DNA of 64,000 nucleotides. Origin: Vanilla planifolia (lineage: Eukaryota; Streptophyta; Magnoliopsida; Asparagales; Orchidaceae). Positions within the stretch are counted from its first letter, which is position 1; every line of letters starts with the position of its first letter. Shown here piece after piece: positions 12,202 to 25,960 of this stretch. Made by a program: the position numbers and the translations under genes. A model generated the notes under the pieces. It was not told the DNA's origin and did no database searches. It worked only from the letters and a program-made list of their open reading frames with translations. Where the stretch lies: positions 255,501-319,500 of the forward strand of contig JAIUJO010000230.1 in the NCBI GenBank assembly GCA_023846275.1. Direction: 5' to 3'.

Positions 12202-13330
12202 TGATGCATGACATATTAGATACTATAATTTTGAAAATACTCAAAAAAGATTATTAGGGTCAATAAAAAGGTATTATATAATAAATAAGGTAACATGACA
12301 TATGCGGTGTTTAAGAACTATTCAAAAATTGGCATTCCAAAATTGTAGGGTAAATTATTAAGTTGAGCACACTAGTCTTTAAGCATTAAGCATAAAATCT
12401 AACAAAAATAATTTTTGTAAGATTCAATATTCGATATATAAAATAAAAAATTTAGACAAACTTTATGTGAAATACTATAGTAGAAAAGAGTAACTTTACC
12501 ATTAAGTTACTACATAGAAAATAAAAGTTGATGAAAGATTAAACCTTTTGATATTTATGTGAATGTTAGGATAAGTGAGATTTTATTTGGTTATCTACTC
12601 TCTTTTTGGATGGTTTCTCATCTTCGATCCATGTCTCTCATAAGGGATTTAGTTGTGTCTTGTATCAGTGGAATGACTCCAACCTTCGATCCTTAAACCT
12701 CCTCAAGAAAATTGTCATCTCTCCAACTAGGATTAGGCATACACACTTTGTTCACAAAGGCAGAAGCATATAAACAAAATAAATTTAATTCCATTATTTT
12801 TTTCTAATATGGCAAAAATCCTTATTTATAAAGATTTTCAAATGTTCATCACTAATTTAAAAAAATATGAAAAATAATAAAAAATTATAAAATTAATTGA
12901 ATTGAGTAGTTCGCAAATAAATTCTATGTTTTCTGTGACGATAACAATGGGTGGTGAAACAGTGGGTGGAAAAATAGCTAAGTGAAATCAAGGAAGTGTA
13001 AACAGAAGTCTTAGCACATCTATTCTAGGTTTAGGTAGGTGCGGGTCTAGCAGAAAGAAAGGGTTGGCATGATTTGTGGGACTCGTGAGTTGGCATGGTC
13101 GTGGAAAGTCCACGCAAACCTAGTTAGTGCTAGTCAAACGTTGGTAAGTCAGTGTTCTTGAGTTAACAGATGATAATGCTGATGACAGCAAACGTTGCCG
13201 GATGGTGGAGGTGGTGAAATAAATAAATAAATTTATTTTAACTATTTTTTAAAATAATTTTCAAATAATTTATGTACTAACGAACTTGTGAAACTAATAT
13301 GACACTTGCAAATGTGTGTTTGTGAGCTAA
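12202..13330 (-). repeat. Right LTR of gypsy fossil B (5' LTR)
   Basis: This is the partner of the 7941-9110 repeat, colinear over about 1.1 kb. It lies upstream, on the minus strand, of the primer-site-like motif and gag, so it is the 5' LTR. The match is diluted by substitutions and small length changes. No flanking target-site duplication could be identified by eye. Confidence 0.6.
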
Positions 13331-15660
13331 TTTTCGATGTTTCTGAATCAATTTACATCAAATTTTATAGAGTGCCTAAGAAAAAAAATAAAAATATAAA
13401 ATTTATCTTAAAAAACTTTTATCAAAACGAAATTTCAAAAGCGACCATTTTAGTTTTGAATAGCTATTTTCTAAAATGCGGCTACCAAAGCTTTTGTAAA
13501 AAAGTTGTTTTTTTTGGTCCAAAATCTCTTTGGCTCAAATAATTGCAAAATAGCTTTCTAAAGAGCTATATTTTTTGTTCATTATTACGTAAGTTTACAT
13601 GAGGGTTGCATGTGATATTCAGATTGGATTTTCATGTCAACTCTAGTGTTCTATGTTAGAGTTATTATTGTGTGCTGTGGTTAAAGTAATGGGGTTGATG
13701 CAACTTCAATGGTGCCTATGTCATATCTGTGTTAATGCATCATAGATCATGTCAATGGATTGACATGACAACAATAGTGCTATGGATTAGATCTAGCACA
13801 ATGCATGTTGGAATTGGATGGTAGGTCAGCATAGTTTTAGAGATCTAACTTTGTTTGAGGGTCTTATAGACTATGTTGGTTCGCACTAGTAAACTTGATG
13901 TAGCAAATCTAGATGTATTTGAAGGTCGTATGAACTTGTGACCTAAATTAGACCTAAAAGCCCTATTCATTGATCTTCTTTAAGCAAATTTCGTCCATGT
14001 AATCCTTAAGGTGTGGACAGGCTGACGGTGAGCAATATATGAAGGCATTGATAAAAATGTGCTCAATAGGCCATTTTTTGGATCTTTTTTCCTTCTTCGT
14101 ATGAATTTTGAGCCTTCACAAATGTTTAGGGCGTATCTCAACTTTATATAAGAAGAATAGAAATATTGATTTGTAAAAGGTTTGGCAAATGTTTGATTGG
14201 TATCTTGGCATCGAAAATCCTAATGTCCCCACTAAGAATCCTACAAAAAACAGTTTTCTTCGATTGTCTCACAAGAACTATAACTCTTAGATGTAATGTG
14301 TGTTCTATTTTTAAGGATCTTACATTACATCTCTTAAAGTGTTAGTAATCTTTTTATGATAATAATTGTTGGTCCCAAAAAACCAAACTTGTAGTAGCAT
14401 TAGTAATCACATTCTTGGCAAGTGAAAAAGAAAAGAATAATAGCAGTATTGAAAACAAACCTAGAGCAATTTAGTTGGATTAGTTTCTACCAATGTTAGT
14501 TGGATTAGTTTATACCCAAGTGAACCATTGCCACATCACGTTCAAAAAACAACATTGGCCCTTTGTCAGGTCTTTGGCATTAAACTCAATCTTCACAAAA
14601 TTAGTTTTGTAACTAAAAACTAATCAAGTTATAATTCTAAAAAAACTCTCATTGCTTAATCCTATAAGATATGGCTTGAGCGTAGAACGTTTGGAAAATA
14701 AAAAAGCATTCCCATAATCTTTTTGATGCTTGAGGTTGATGATGAAATTATGTACAACAATGTACATTGCTTCTTCAACAAGACTTCCAATAACTAGATG
14801 TAAGCTTTTGAAGTTTGCAAGGGTTTTAAAATTTTTTAATATGATAAAATTAATTTAATAAAGGCATAGTAAAATTTTTTTGTGTTAAGAAATGTAGGAA
14901 GGATTATTTCAAAAAGTTGTCTATTTAACTATATTTATGAAAACTTTAGAATTGTTTTGTATTCATAAAGTTAATTTAATCCTTTCCAAATATGAATTAA
15001 CTATTAAACTTTCATTGACATGGATTAGGATAACCCTATGAACATCAACAAATGATTAGTAATGGCTATGCAAATTTATCATTAACGCAATTGATTAATT
15101 TCTAGTGAACTCGATGTACCTTATGTTAGCAATATTTTCTATATGCAATTGACTTATTTTTGTGCATTATTCTTGACATTCCACACTTATCTAGCAATGC
15201 ACTATCAATGTTTTTGTGTTTGTAGGTGTGTAGCATTATTGGACCACATGTTGTCTTATTCTACACAAGGTGTACAAACATCTATTGGATATAACTTGGA
15301 TTTGTGCTTATTTAACAAATATTAGAAGTACCTTAGATGTGCGGTATTGTAAATTTTCTTCGAGTCTATGCAAGCAACCATTGTACTTGTTATAGTTTTA
15401 AAACATTTTCAAATCATTTTATGAGTGAGGTGTGGATACATTCAAGAGACTTCTTTTGTCATATTTTTGAAAACATAATGCATGCAAATTGAATTATATG
15501 ATATCAATTTTGGCAAATTTCCACATGTAAATGTCTTCCTAAAATTGATCCTAATTCTTTGACATTGCAAAGGATATTTCTTTGTGGTATGCCTCCATGG
15601 TTCTTCTTGACTTCATTTTGCAATTGAGATGTCAACATTTTGGAGCTGTATTTTGCATGT
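13330..15660. other. Unassigned stretch with a possible LINE scrap
   Basis: No gene is recognised in these 2.3 kb. The composition is less A+T-extreme than the flanks at 13.6-14.1 kb. A small inverted repeat lies at about 14287-14337 (AGATGTAATGT and its complement, about 24 bases apart). A plus-strand scrap near 14.56 kb resembles a LINE reverse transcriptase and is listed separately. I could not match this stretch to the sequence that lies left of the other S blocks, so the left edge of the duplication is placed near 15.66-15.7 kb. Confidence 0.4.
14540..14720 (+). pseudogene. Possible LINE reverse-transcriptase scrap
   Basis: The plus strand reads CQVFGIKLNLHKISFV at about 14563-14610, close to the LINE RT motif FxxVSGLKINxxKS that follows the FADD catalytic box. 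Neighbouring residues do not extend the match convincingly. It could be a separate short LINE fragment or chance. It is not obviously part of the LINE copies at 34-38 and 47-49 kb. Confidence 0.28.
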
Positions 15661-15699
15661 GGACTTAAATAGTGGAAGGCATATGCTACACTTCCTTCC

Positions 15700-18600
15700 C
15701 TAACAATTTTCTTCTTTCATTATTCTTCTTGTTTATGGAGTTAGAGCTAAATTCAATTCTAATTATAGGATTCCTAACATATGTATCTTCACTATTAATT
15801 GCTTTCTTATCAAAGACAATTTTTTGTTATTCAAATGACCTTGATTATTGACAACCACTACTTTTTGCACTACCACATTTGGCCACACTTTCCTTAATTT
15901 TTTTAGCAATTCTTGTACCCTCATCATGGCTCTAAATCATCGCTTTTTCATTACACATGATGTAAGCATATTGTTATGAGCTTTCCTCAAGCTATGCTTG
16001 ATCAATAATACTGTAGTGACCACACTAATGGCCTTCCTATCTTGTCTATGTGGCTAATCCTATTATGCATCATATTGACCAAGTAGTTCACAAGAGAGTA
16101 CTAGTTGCAAGTGACTTGTATCCTTTACCCCCAAACTAATGAATAACTTTGCTAAGTAATTACATTTAAGTACTTCAACATAAATTGAAATTAAAAATTG
16201 CTTATCAAATGTCAACTCAACTTTCTAGCTTATTTCTAGATTATTTCTAGCTTAGTCTGAAAGAAACTTTTCAAACAATTTATCATTGAAATTTTACATC
16301 ATTTTGATGTAATTCTTATGCTACTAGTGGCTTGTAATTTTTACATTAGGTATATTTTGTTAAAATTAGATTTATATTAATATATGTCAAATTAGGATAC
16401 AAAATTCTTGTCCATTTTAGTATTATCTTATAAAAATTCATCATTCATGAAAAAACCAATCTTTTACATTGAATATCGTAAACATGAGTATCTACAGTTA
16501 CGTTTTTGTTACATGCATTTCAATAAAAAGTCAAACCATAAAAGTTTTGTGTTATGCTTTTATTGTGTTACATTACTTAATTTACACTAAGAATCCATAT
16601 TTTATTATTATGTGAAATCTCTTAATATGTTTAATTTTGAAAGTTTTTTAGAAGATATAATTTTTATTAATGAGAATATTATTATTTATTGGGGATTATC
16701 AAAGTCACTTTCATCTACAATATTAATCAAATTATTCTTCTTTTACCCATTTTTATGAACTTTGATAAATCCGTTGAACGTAAAGAAACACAAACATACT
16801 GTATTGTTATCAACTTTGGAAATTTCTTACTTAATATTTTTTGGGTATGTTTTATATGGCTACATTTATATTATACTTGGAAGAACTTAGTCATGTTAGT
16901 AGATGCTTGACACCTTGATCAAGTAATTTCTATGACATAAAATATCAATCTAATAGTTTAACACTTCTTATTTACATTTCATCAATTATAACCAATTAAG
17001 TGAAGTTTTGACTTACTTTGATGCATATGCAAATTTGAAGAACATTACAAAATTAAACCACTTAAGTCAACTCTAAATGAAACTTATGAACATCTTACTA
17101 ATGTCCTCCTAATTTTACTTCTTATTGTAGTAATAAGACTTTAAAGCATTACCTTGCTGAAACACATCCACTTGAGTTTATCTTTCTTAAGATTATTCTA
17201 AATAAGGCATAAAAAAATAAATAAGTTGAATTTGTGTTAAATCTAAAATTTTTCTTGTCCCTAATTTATAATATAAATCTAAGCATAAATGTTTATTTAC
17301 ATTTATATAATATGTTTTTGGATAAAATTATTAATCACACATTTATGATACATATTGAACACAATGAATACTCTAAGAGTATAAATATATAGAGTATGTA
17401 ACCTCTTCATTTGTTGAACTAATATAAGGCAATTTGTAGTAGGAGACTTATTATTTATCATATAAGGACATTTTTTCATGTTTGCCATTGTATAATTTAT
17501 TTGATTGATATGGTGTAAGTATAAGGAAAGTTTTCTGTACATGGAAATTAATCTTTTAATAGATGGATTCTTATTATAAAATATTTAAATTTTTTTATGT
17601 TTGGAAATATGAAATTGGAATTATAACATTTGATTTCTCCGTCACTGAGATTTTTGACCCAATCATGTAGTTATAATGGAGGGCAATATTGGCCTTGTTT
17701 GCTTTTCTTTTAATCATCATCAACTTTTCTTTATCTTTGTTGAATAAAGGAAAGACCTAGATCTAGTTGTTGGAAGCCCATCCAACTTTCTTCTTCCATC
17801 ATTGTTGTTCTTTTTATTATTTGCAATAAAATGTTCATCATATTTTTATGTTTTGTATATTCTTTTTTAACTAATATGATATTAAATTATTATTGATAAC
17901 TTAAATATTTTGTTTTCTCATTTATTTTTCTTTATAGTTTTAATTTTTATTTTTCTCAACATATGTGTTATATTTTATGATAACTTTTACATTGTTTTTT
18001 ATTATTTTTAGATATTTTGTAGCATCTATTGTTTTCATTTTTTTACTCCTAGAAAGCATTAGTCACAACTTTTTTTAATAAAAGATGTTTTCTTGGCACG
18101 TTATATTGATATTGTACATTGAATATGTTTATAACATTATCTATTTTTTCTTCTTATTTACTTTTTTTTCTAAACCTATCATACCTTAATTCTATAATTT
18201 TAAAATGTTAATAAAAAATGAAATGAAAAATAAATATCAAAAATGAAATATTTTTAAAATTAAAAATATTGCATGAACTAAATGGTGAAAACTTAGCTGA
18301 ATAATAAAAGAAGAGTGTTCTATGTAAAATAAAATAATGGTAATAATATCAAATGATAGCAATGTGTAGATGACAATAAATAAATATCATAATAAAAAAA
18401 TATTAAATAAAATTTCATTAAAAAATATTGTGAGGCCAAAAATTGCGAATTTTTAAGAAATAAGTGCACTTATATTTTTAAAAAATGAGAATTGTATATT
18501 AAAAATTATTTATGAAATTAAATCATGACAAATATGTCAATATAAAAAAATAAAATTGAAAAATAATGAAAGCATTAAAAAAGACTTAAGTTATTATCGC

Positions 18601-21600
18601 TATCTGCTTTGTAGTGAACACAATTTTTCTTAGTAACACAAATGTCACAAACTTGTTAATGTAAAAATTTTTAAATAATTAAATAAAATATGATTATTAA
18701 ATTAATCAAATAATTTAATATTTGATCACTATGTTCAATATATCTAGTAGTGATAGCAAAAATGTAATAAAATATAATCCAAAAACATTTTAATAAAAAA
18801 ATAAAATAAATTAAATTATATTTTTCAAAACATTAAGAAAAATGATTAATGCAAACTCTAGAAAGATAGAAAGATTACAATTGAATATTATTGATAAATA
18901 TAAAATAGTGAAAATATTCAAAGCAACTATTAATAACGTGTAATAAAAATTTTCACATTAATTACAAATAACATTCCATTTTAGGAGATTAAAAGAATAA
19001 AGAAAAAAATATTAGTAAGAAATTTCCATGTATTGGGAAAAACATTGGCAATATCTATAGCAAATAACATACTAATATATACCTTTTTATAATAAACATT
19101 TAAATTTTGTTTTAATAATTCTATTTTTAAAGAGTGAAACAATAAAACATTTCACAATATTTATATTTGCTCCAAAAGCCCAATTATTTCTTTATAGTTA
19201 AATACTAAATATTAAAAAAATTAAAGCGTTTTTCATGAATATCACATGAAAAATAATTTGTTGAAAATATAACTTTCATAAGCTTGTAAAAATATAAAAA
19301 CTTTAAAATGTACCATTATTCTATAAATGTACTATAAGCAATTAGAATATTTACAAACATATTAAAATAATTCCTAAAGAAACAAGTAACAAAAACTTCT
19401 AATTGCAAAAAAATATCAAAGAATTGATAAATATATAAAAGTCAATGATTTAGCAAAATACTTAACCACATTTAATCTATCTGTATAATATTTTTGCAAA
19501 AAATATTTTCCATATTGATTGCTCACAAATTTTGAAATATAAAAAAATTAGCAGTACTTTTTTAGAAACTTTTTTCTAAATAAAAAGTAAACTTCATAAT
19601 TATAAAATAGTACAAATTTTGAATAAAAAATAATGAAAATTAAAAATAGAAAATTAAGTGAAAAATATTCAATTTTAGAAATCGTATCAGTTAGAGCAAA
19701 AACATAATAGATGTTAAAAAAAATTTAAATTATTTGTACAAAATATTGAAATAATTTATATTATATGAAAAAATTATATAAACATAACTATTTTGAATAT
19801 AATTAAGATAGTCATTATGAATAATGCCTCAACAAAGAGTTTTCTAATTGATACAATATAATAAAAAATCAAATAATTTTTAAAAATATTTAAATATTGA
19901 AAAATGGGTTTAATTTAGAATATTAGTTCGTTAAATAACACATTCTTTCAATATAAAAATAGGAAAAAAGGCATGTGATAATTATAAAAAGTATTTAAAA
20001 TATTTGGTAAATTTAAATGATAAATTACAAAGTTCCACAATAATGTAAGCGAGGACACATCTTGTTATTGTAATTAAAAAATAATAATATTGAAACATAT
20101 ATAAATAATTACGATAACTGAATACTTAATATGTCAAAAAAAATCCATAACATATCAAAATTATCATCATAAAAAGTGTAATAAGTTTGAAAAAAAAATA
20201 ATTTATTTTTGATAAAATTGTTAAAAGTAAAGGTATATAATGCTTAAATAATTAGTGTACTTATGCAACAAATATGTACAAGCAGCTCATCTTCAATGAT
20301 GCTTATGTTCCATATAAAGAAGGCATAAGACCTTCTTTAAATGGCTTTACATCTCGATATTTAATCGCTTTCGGTTTTGATTAAGGTGTTGTCAGAAGAT
20401 TGTGGAGCATATTTTTTACCACTAGTGTTTGATCTAGATAATAATAGTTATTAAGATCGATCCTTATTTTCATATCGTTGAGCTAAGGTGCAAATTGTCA
20501 AAATTTCTTATTATCATTGGTTTTTTTAGCTTTTATGTTAATTTTTTTCCAAGTAGTCAAAATTTATATTTTTTAAAAATTTAATTTAATACTTATCATT
20601 TAATGACAGAAGAAATGTGTTGTCAATAATACTAAATTTATAGATATTTTTAAGAAATACAAAAATATATGGAAAAATAAAAAAAATATAAGATATTATG
20701 CCATCTACAATATGATATCTTAAAATTATGTAGATATTATGTAAGTAGAAACATTTGTTTTGCAAAATAAAATTCATAAAATTAAAAGGTTTTGTCAAGA
20801 TAATTAAAATTTGAAATTTTATAAAGATATTTCATTAAACAATATCACAAAATTAATTATTGATAATGTTTTAGTGAAAGGAAATGCTAATAAATAATAA
20901 TTAATGAATAAAGGGTATTCAATACCTTCATGGAATAGTGCAAATAAAAAATCATAGAAAAAGAATCTAAATTTGATATGCAAGAACAAAAAAAACTTAA
21001 ATTAATATAAAACATTAAAAGGTATTTACTGATAATTATCTCTATGTTGTTTAAAACTAGATGCATAGAATGCTAAATAAATTTTTTTTGTTAATTTAAT
21101 CATTAAAAATTAAGTTTTTTTAAAAAAATAATTAAAACAATTAAATTATTAAGGTAATAAGATATTTTAAAAATTATATAGAATATGCATATGTATCAAA
21201 AGATGCTTTTAGTGGCACAATGATAAAATTGTTGTTTGTAGAAATCTTAAATGTTATGAAAATATTTTAACTAAAAGTTATCATAATAATTTCGATTTCA
21301 ATAAATGAACTAACATGAATGCTATGATTTGCAAATTTATAAATTATGAAAACACAAACATAGCAAAAGATTTGAGAGGTAAAGCTTTAAAAGTATTATC
21401 AATAGCAAACATTTTCAAAAACATAAAAAAATCAAGATTAATAATTCTAGCTTTAGTAAATATTTATAAAAACATTATTAAGTTGAAAAAAAAAAATTTT
21501 AGTAATTGAAAGATATGATTCACACATATAAAAGACAAATATCTATCATTTATTAAAAATTATAAACAAACACGAAAACTTCTTGTTAATAACTTAATGA

Positions 21601-22000
21601 AACTGTATCAGAAAGATTTTTAATAAAATAAGGTTGATAAAAACATTTGCAATAGTAGGATAAATGAAATAATAAAATAGGATAAAAGGAATTCATTAAC
21701 ATCTTTTACACTATAAAAATGTAGATCATCAAATATCTAAAAAATCATTGTAGTAATGCGATAATGCTTTGCTATCTCTTTTGTAAAAGAAAATTAAGTC
21801 ATAAAAAATAAATGTACAATATTAAGATGCTAGCGCAACTAAAATGGGATAAAAAATACACAAATTGTGAAATTATTAGCACAATAGAAAAAGTATTCAT
21901 AAGGAACAAAATGCATGTAATTGCAATAAAAAAATGGTTATAAAAATTTAATAGTAATCTTTAATATATGGACAACATGATAATAAATCTTCTCTATTAT
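15700..22000. repeat. S block, copy 1 (diverged 6.2-kb repeat)
   Basis: This is colinear with 51.6-57.8 kb over its whole length and with 39.8-41.75 kb over its first 2 kb. Anchors by eye: CCAAGTAG at about 16079, 40218 and 52029; the block ending TTTGATTTCTCC near 17640, 41740 and 53540; AGAAGA.TGTTC.ATG near 18310 and 54980; ATCGATATTTAA-type block near 20355 and 56875; CAATCTTCTCTAT or AAATCTTCTCTAT near 21988 and 57760. The 18-22 kb part is extremely A+T-rich. The nature of S is unknown: no transposon protein was recognised on either strand. It is directly followed by the copia fossil, as in the right copy. Confidence 0.65.
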
Positions 22001-22009
22001 TCCAATTTA

Positions 22010-25000
22010 TAAGGCAAGAAGGTCTCATACACAAATTGAACACTTTGATGCTTGACCATACCAAAATCCTTTCCATTCTTATTCCACACATGGCTATATC
22101 AATGTATTAGTCAATTAACTTGTTCTTCCAACTTTAATCTCCTTCTAACATGGTTCACTTATCATATCTACAAGCAAAGCTACATAATCAATTAGTATGC
22201 TATTTAATTAGATTATTAACATAAAAATAACTTAGAGTATTCCACTTGATACTAATAAACCCCTTTTTTATGATTATTTACCATTTAAGTTTATCATAAA
22301 GTAATTAATTCTAGTGTAAGAAAACATTTATTGGATATTATCAAGTGAAGTTAGATTTAAAAGTAATTGGAGCATACAGATGACCTCGCCTTTACTAATG
22401 GAACTTCTCTTAAAATATAGCTTAATTTCTCCCTATTTTGTCATCATAAAAAATCTTCTAATTCTATGGAATGAATCTTTCCTGAGAAGCTTTGTTAAGG
22501 TGCTAACTAGTTTCATGTTATTCAGAACAAATTAAATGTCTACCATATTTCATTTTACATGGTCCCTAATGAAATGGTGCCTAAAATTAATTTGCTTACT
22601 CTTATAGAACTTTACAGGGTTTTGATTGATAAAAATGACATTCAAATTGACATATTGTTTGGATGCTTTTTGTAAATGTAATCCCATATAATCTAATTAC
22701 CTTTTCAAAACAAAAACTTTTACTAAAATCGTCCAATGCTATATATGGTGGTTCATTTGTTTCTAAAGCAATGTTTTTCTTTTCTTCTAGATCATAAGCT
22801 TAAGAGGTGTCAAAAAATTATTAAATAAAACTATGCTTTTCTTATATATTTTAGAACCTACTTAATCTTTATAGCCATGCTCTATTAAATCATGACATAA
22901 TTGAAATTTAGGATACAAAAACCCTAAAAACTTTGTGTCAAGAAAGTTCCAAAACATTCTTTTTATAGCTTCTATATGGAAGTCCTCAGGGCTTGATTAA
23001 AATTGATCAAAAAATTCCAATACTAAAGTCAATGTTAGATTTCTTATAGTTAAGTGAAGAACATGTCATCCCTAGTATACAGAGAAATCTATTGGTTTTC
23101 CTTTTTGATGTTTATTTAATAGTATGGTGGGAACTCTTTGAAGTACAATTGCTTTTGATTTTCTAAAGATCAAGAATTTTGAACATCTCATTTATATATT
23201 TTATTTAAGATAAAGGGATGCCTTTCTTATTCTACTTAACTTTCAATTTAAGGAAAATAGATGACATAACCCATACGTTCAACTCTATTCCAATACTCAA
23301 AATATTACTGAATCATTCACATGAGTCCAAGTTCATTGATCGAAATATGATATCATCTACATAATCTTGGATTAGAAGACGTTCGTCAGCATAGTTCATG
23401 ATGAACAAAGTTATATCTATGTTCCCATCCTGAAATAAAGTTTGAGTAGATATCTATTAAGTATGTCATATTAGGATCTTTGTTCATGCTACAATTCATA
23501 TAATTCTTTCAATAGCATATGCACATTATTATGATGAAGATAATGTTGAATGAAATCCAATTGTTCAACATTATCTTACTCCTAAATAACAACATTTAAG
23601 AAGTTGTTCTTAATATCCATTTGGTATAGTTTAAGTAACTTGTAATAATAAAATGTTAAAAATGACCATATCACCTTCAAACTTACCATTGGTTTAAGAA
23701 TTCATTCTAAGTTTAATCCTTCCAGTTATAACCATTTTCTACAAGCCCTCCCTTATTTTGAATGAAAATTACATGATCATTTACTTGTTATTTTTTAGTA
23801 CCCAATTTTTTGCCACAATAATGTGGTCACTTGGCTTATCTTTCAATTCAAAAAAATTCACTCTGAAAAACAAGTTGAAACAATCCAACATGGAGAACAA
23901 AAAATTCTTTTCTTAAAGCTTCACTTGTATTTTATAGTATAAATTCTAAAATAGATGCAACATATGTACTTTCTTTTTAAAGAAAGGAATAGGTTATTAT
24001 TTCAAAAGAGAGGTCATTTAAGATTACATCTCTAACATGATTTTCAATCTATACTAACTCCTTTGATTAAACTATTTCCTTAATTTTGAAATTTTAACAT
24101 CTCTATTATGCACTTTATTTAAGGTCAAAGATAGTTTTCTTATCCTAGTAAACTTACAATTTGAGATAATAGGAAGCCTCACTGATTATGTTCATCACAA
24201 ATCCTACACATACTTTTTTATAAAATAGTTTATAGAAGCCATAGTTTATTGATAAAAATATATCACATTAGAAGAAGTTAATTAGTACAATCCTTAATGA
24301 AAAAATCCTGTCTACATTCTCATACTGAAATAATGTTTAAGTAGAAATCTACAAAAGTTGTTATCCTAGAATCTTTGTTTGTCATCCAATTTTTTTTCTA
24401 AAGCCTTCCATGTCTTCTAAATCTACCTCTTTGTTTTGATGCATAATTTGATCAAACACCACTTGAGTAGATTCCATTACAAGTATGTTTTTTAACAAAA
24501 TTTCTAATTGATTTATCTATTTGAATAAAATTATGTTGAGATAGCTTCCATTAACTTGGTTTCTAATCTCCAATTCTTATCAACTTACTAATGTAAATCT
24601 ACAACTCAAATGTGCTTAATTTTTCATTTTTTTGGTTTCAAATTATTGAATCATACATAACATTTTATTCATAATTTGTTTGATAATAAATTTATTTACA
24701 CATTGAGAGTATTAGAATGGCTTCAATTATTACAGCATTATTGTTTTGAGATTCTATAACACTAAGGGAAAAGTAAAAGTAGCTTTTGTAGTTTTGAGGA
24801 GAGAAACAATGTATAATGTATAACATAGAGGATGCTAAATTAAGTATTTAGATAGATAATTTAATAAAATATTCTATACCAATAACAAATATTAACTTTA
24901 TTATATTAGTCATTGTGGCATATTGTTTCCAAGTAGTTATTTTCTTAAGCTAGCTTGGCGATGCGAGGAAGATAAAAACCAAATTATTTGTATGTGGAGA

Positions 25001-25960
25001 TGTTAAAATAAGCTTAATTAAAAATGATGTTATCCACCATAAAAATTCATATGTTTACTATTAGTGCAACATTTTTTTTGCAAAAAAATATATCAAATAT
25101 ATGATGACAATAAAATAAGGCTTAAGTGGAATGGCAGAAACAATTATACTACATAAGGTTTCCAAAGTTACATCATACTTTTCTAAAAGTTTGCATGATC
25201 CGTATTATAGTCAACCAATGTCGAACACAACATTCTTGGCTAAAAATACAAATCAATGAAAAAGAATATTTAAATAACATAAGAATATGTTAAGGTTATG
25301 AAAATTAGGTTTCTAATGTAGCTAAGTTAATTATTTGATTTTTAATTAATTTTCTTTTTCATCTAATGAAATGCATTATAATGTTTGAAACATAAGGATA
25401 ATTAAAGACAAGGAATTTTGTTCCATTATTGATTATTGAAATTAATTGTTGCATTACTTATAGGATTATTTTGCTATTATCATTAGCCAGAGCACATCAT
25501 GTATTTTATCCTTCAGTTTTAGTAAAAGGTGTTGCGAATACTACATATATAGCATGGTGGTGCATCCAAAATTGTTTCATAAGGAAGAAGAGCATCCTAT
25601 GTTGAATATACAATGGACATGCAATATTAACAAGTAGTCATTTGGGAAGTAGAATAAGAGACTCTTGATTGGCATCCCAACATTTTTTGAATTTGAATGA
25701 TTAAATTAGTATGCATTTGGAAGTTTACAAAATATTCAAAAGACTTTAAAATTTATCTAATATTTGTTGAATAAACATAAGTGCTTTTGAAAATTTATTT
25801 TGAATGTGATGAAATTAAATTTGCATATGCATATTTTGTATAAGATGAAAAAGGCTATAAATTGAAAGAACTAATAATATGGATTAGAAGTCAAATACAG
25901 TAGAGCAAATGAAAAAAAAAACTAATAATAATTCTTCCTCCTTTTGAGATGATATGTAAA
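22010..25960 (-). mobile_element. Ty1/copia fossil, left copy
   Basis: Minus-strand copia pol remains. RNase H lies around 22.5-22.75 kb and includes FRHHFIRDHV, matching the KHIDIRxHFIRD block of plant copia elements. Reverse transcriptase lies around 23.3-23.65 kb, with MDIKNNFLN (family MDVKxAFLNG) and YVDDII (catalytic box). A second, partly overlapping RT-type piece lies about 0.9 kb to the right. An integrase-RT linker region near 24.43-24.52 kb contains VVFDQ (family DVVFDE). The element is old and broken many times. LTRs could not be fixed. The segment is colinear with 59.19 kb to the window end, and similarity continues to at least 25.9 kb. Confidence 0.7.
23140..24400 (-). repeat. 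Internal direct repeat in copia RT region, about 0.9-kb period
   Basis: The RT-type stretch at about 23.15-23.49 kb recurs at about 24.06-24.39 kb in the same orientation. Paired anchors are AACATCTC with TTTATTTAAG near 23190 and 24100, and an AGGATCTTTGTTCAT-like block near 23475 and 24372. The same repeat, with the same period, is present in the right-hand copia copy (60.35 and 61.27 kb), so it predates the duplication that produced the two copies. Confidence 0.6.

Larger units (their letters stand above)
7941..13330 (-). mobile_element. Ty3/gypsy fossil B with two LTRs
   Basis: This is a minus-strand gypsy element bounded by two diverged direct repeats, about 7941-9110 and 12202-13330. 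The interior reads, from right to left, as gag (about 11.7-10.5 kb), a CCHC-like knuckle near 10.5 kb, protease (about 10.35-9.9 kb) and an integrase C-terminal GPY-like piece (about 9.6-9.4 kb). No reverse transcriptase or RNase H was recognised. The roughly 3 kb interior is too short for a whole gag-pol, so this is a broken or shortened, non-autonomous derivative. The protease and integrase tail resemble plant chromovirus-type gypsy elements. The LTRs differ at a large fraction of positions, so the insertion is old. Many breaks are present. Confidence 0.7.

Noticed and set aside
16408-16910. Two plus-strand open frames in the S block as a coding gene
   Set aside because: Equivalent positions in the other S copies give frames of different extent and register, and no domain is recognisable.
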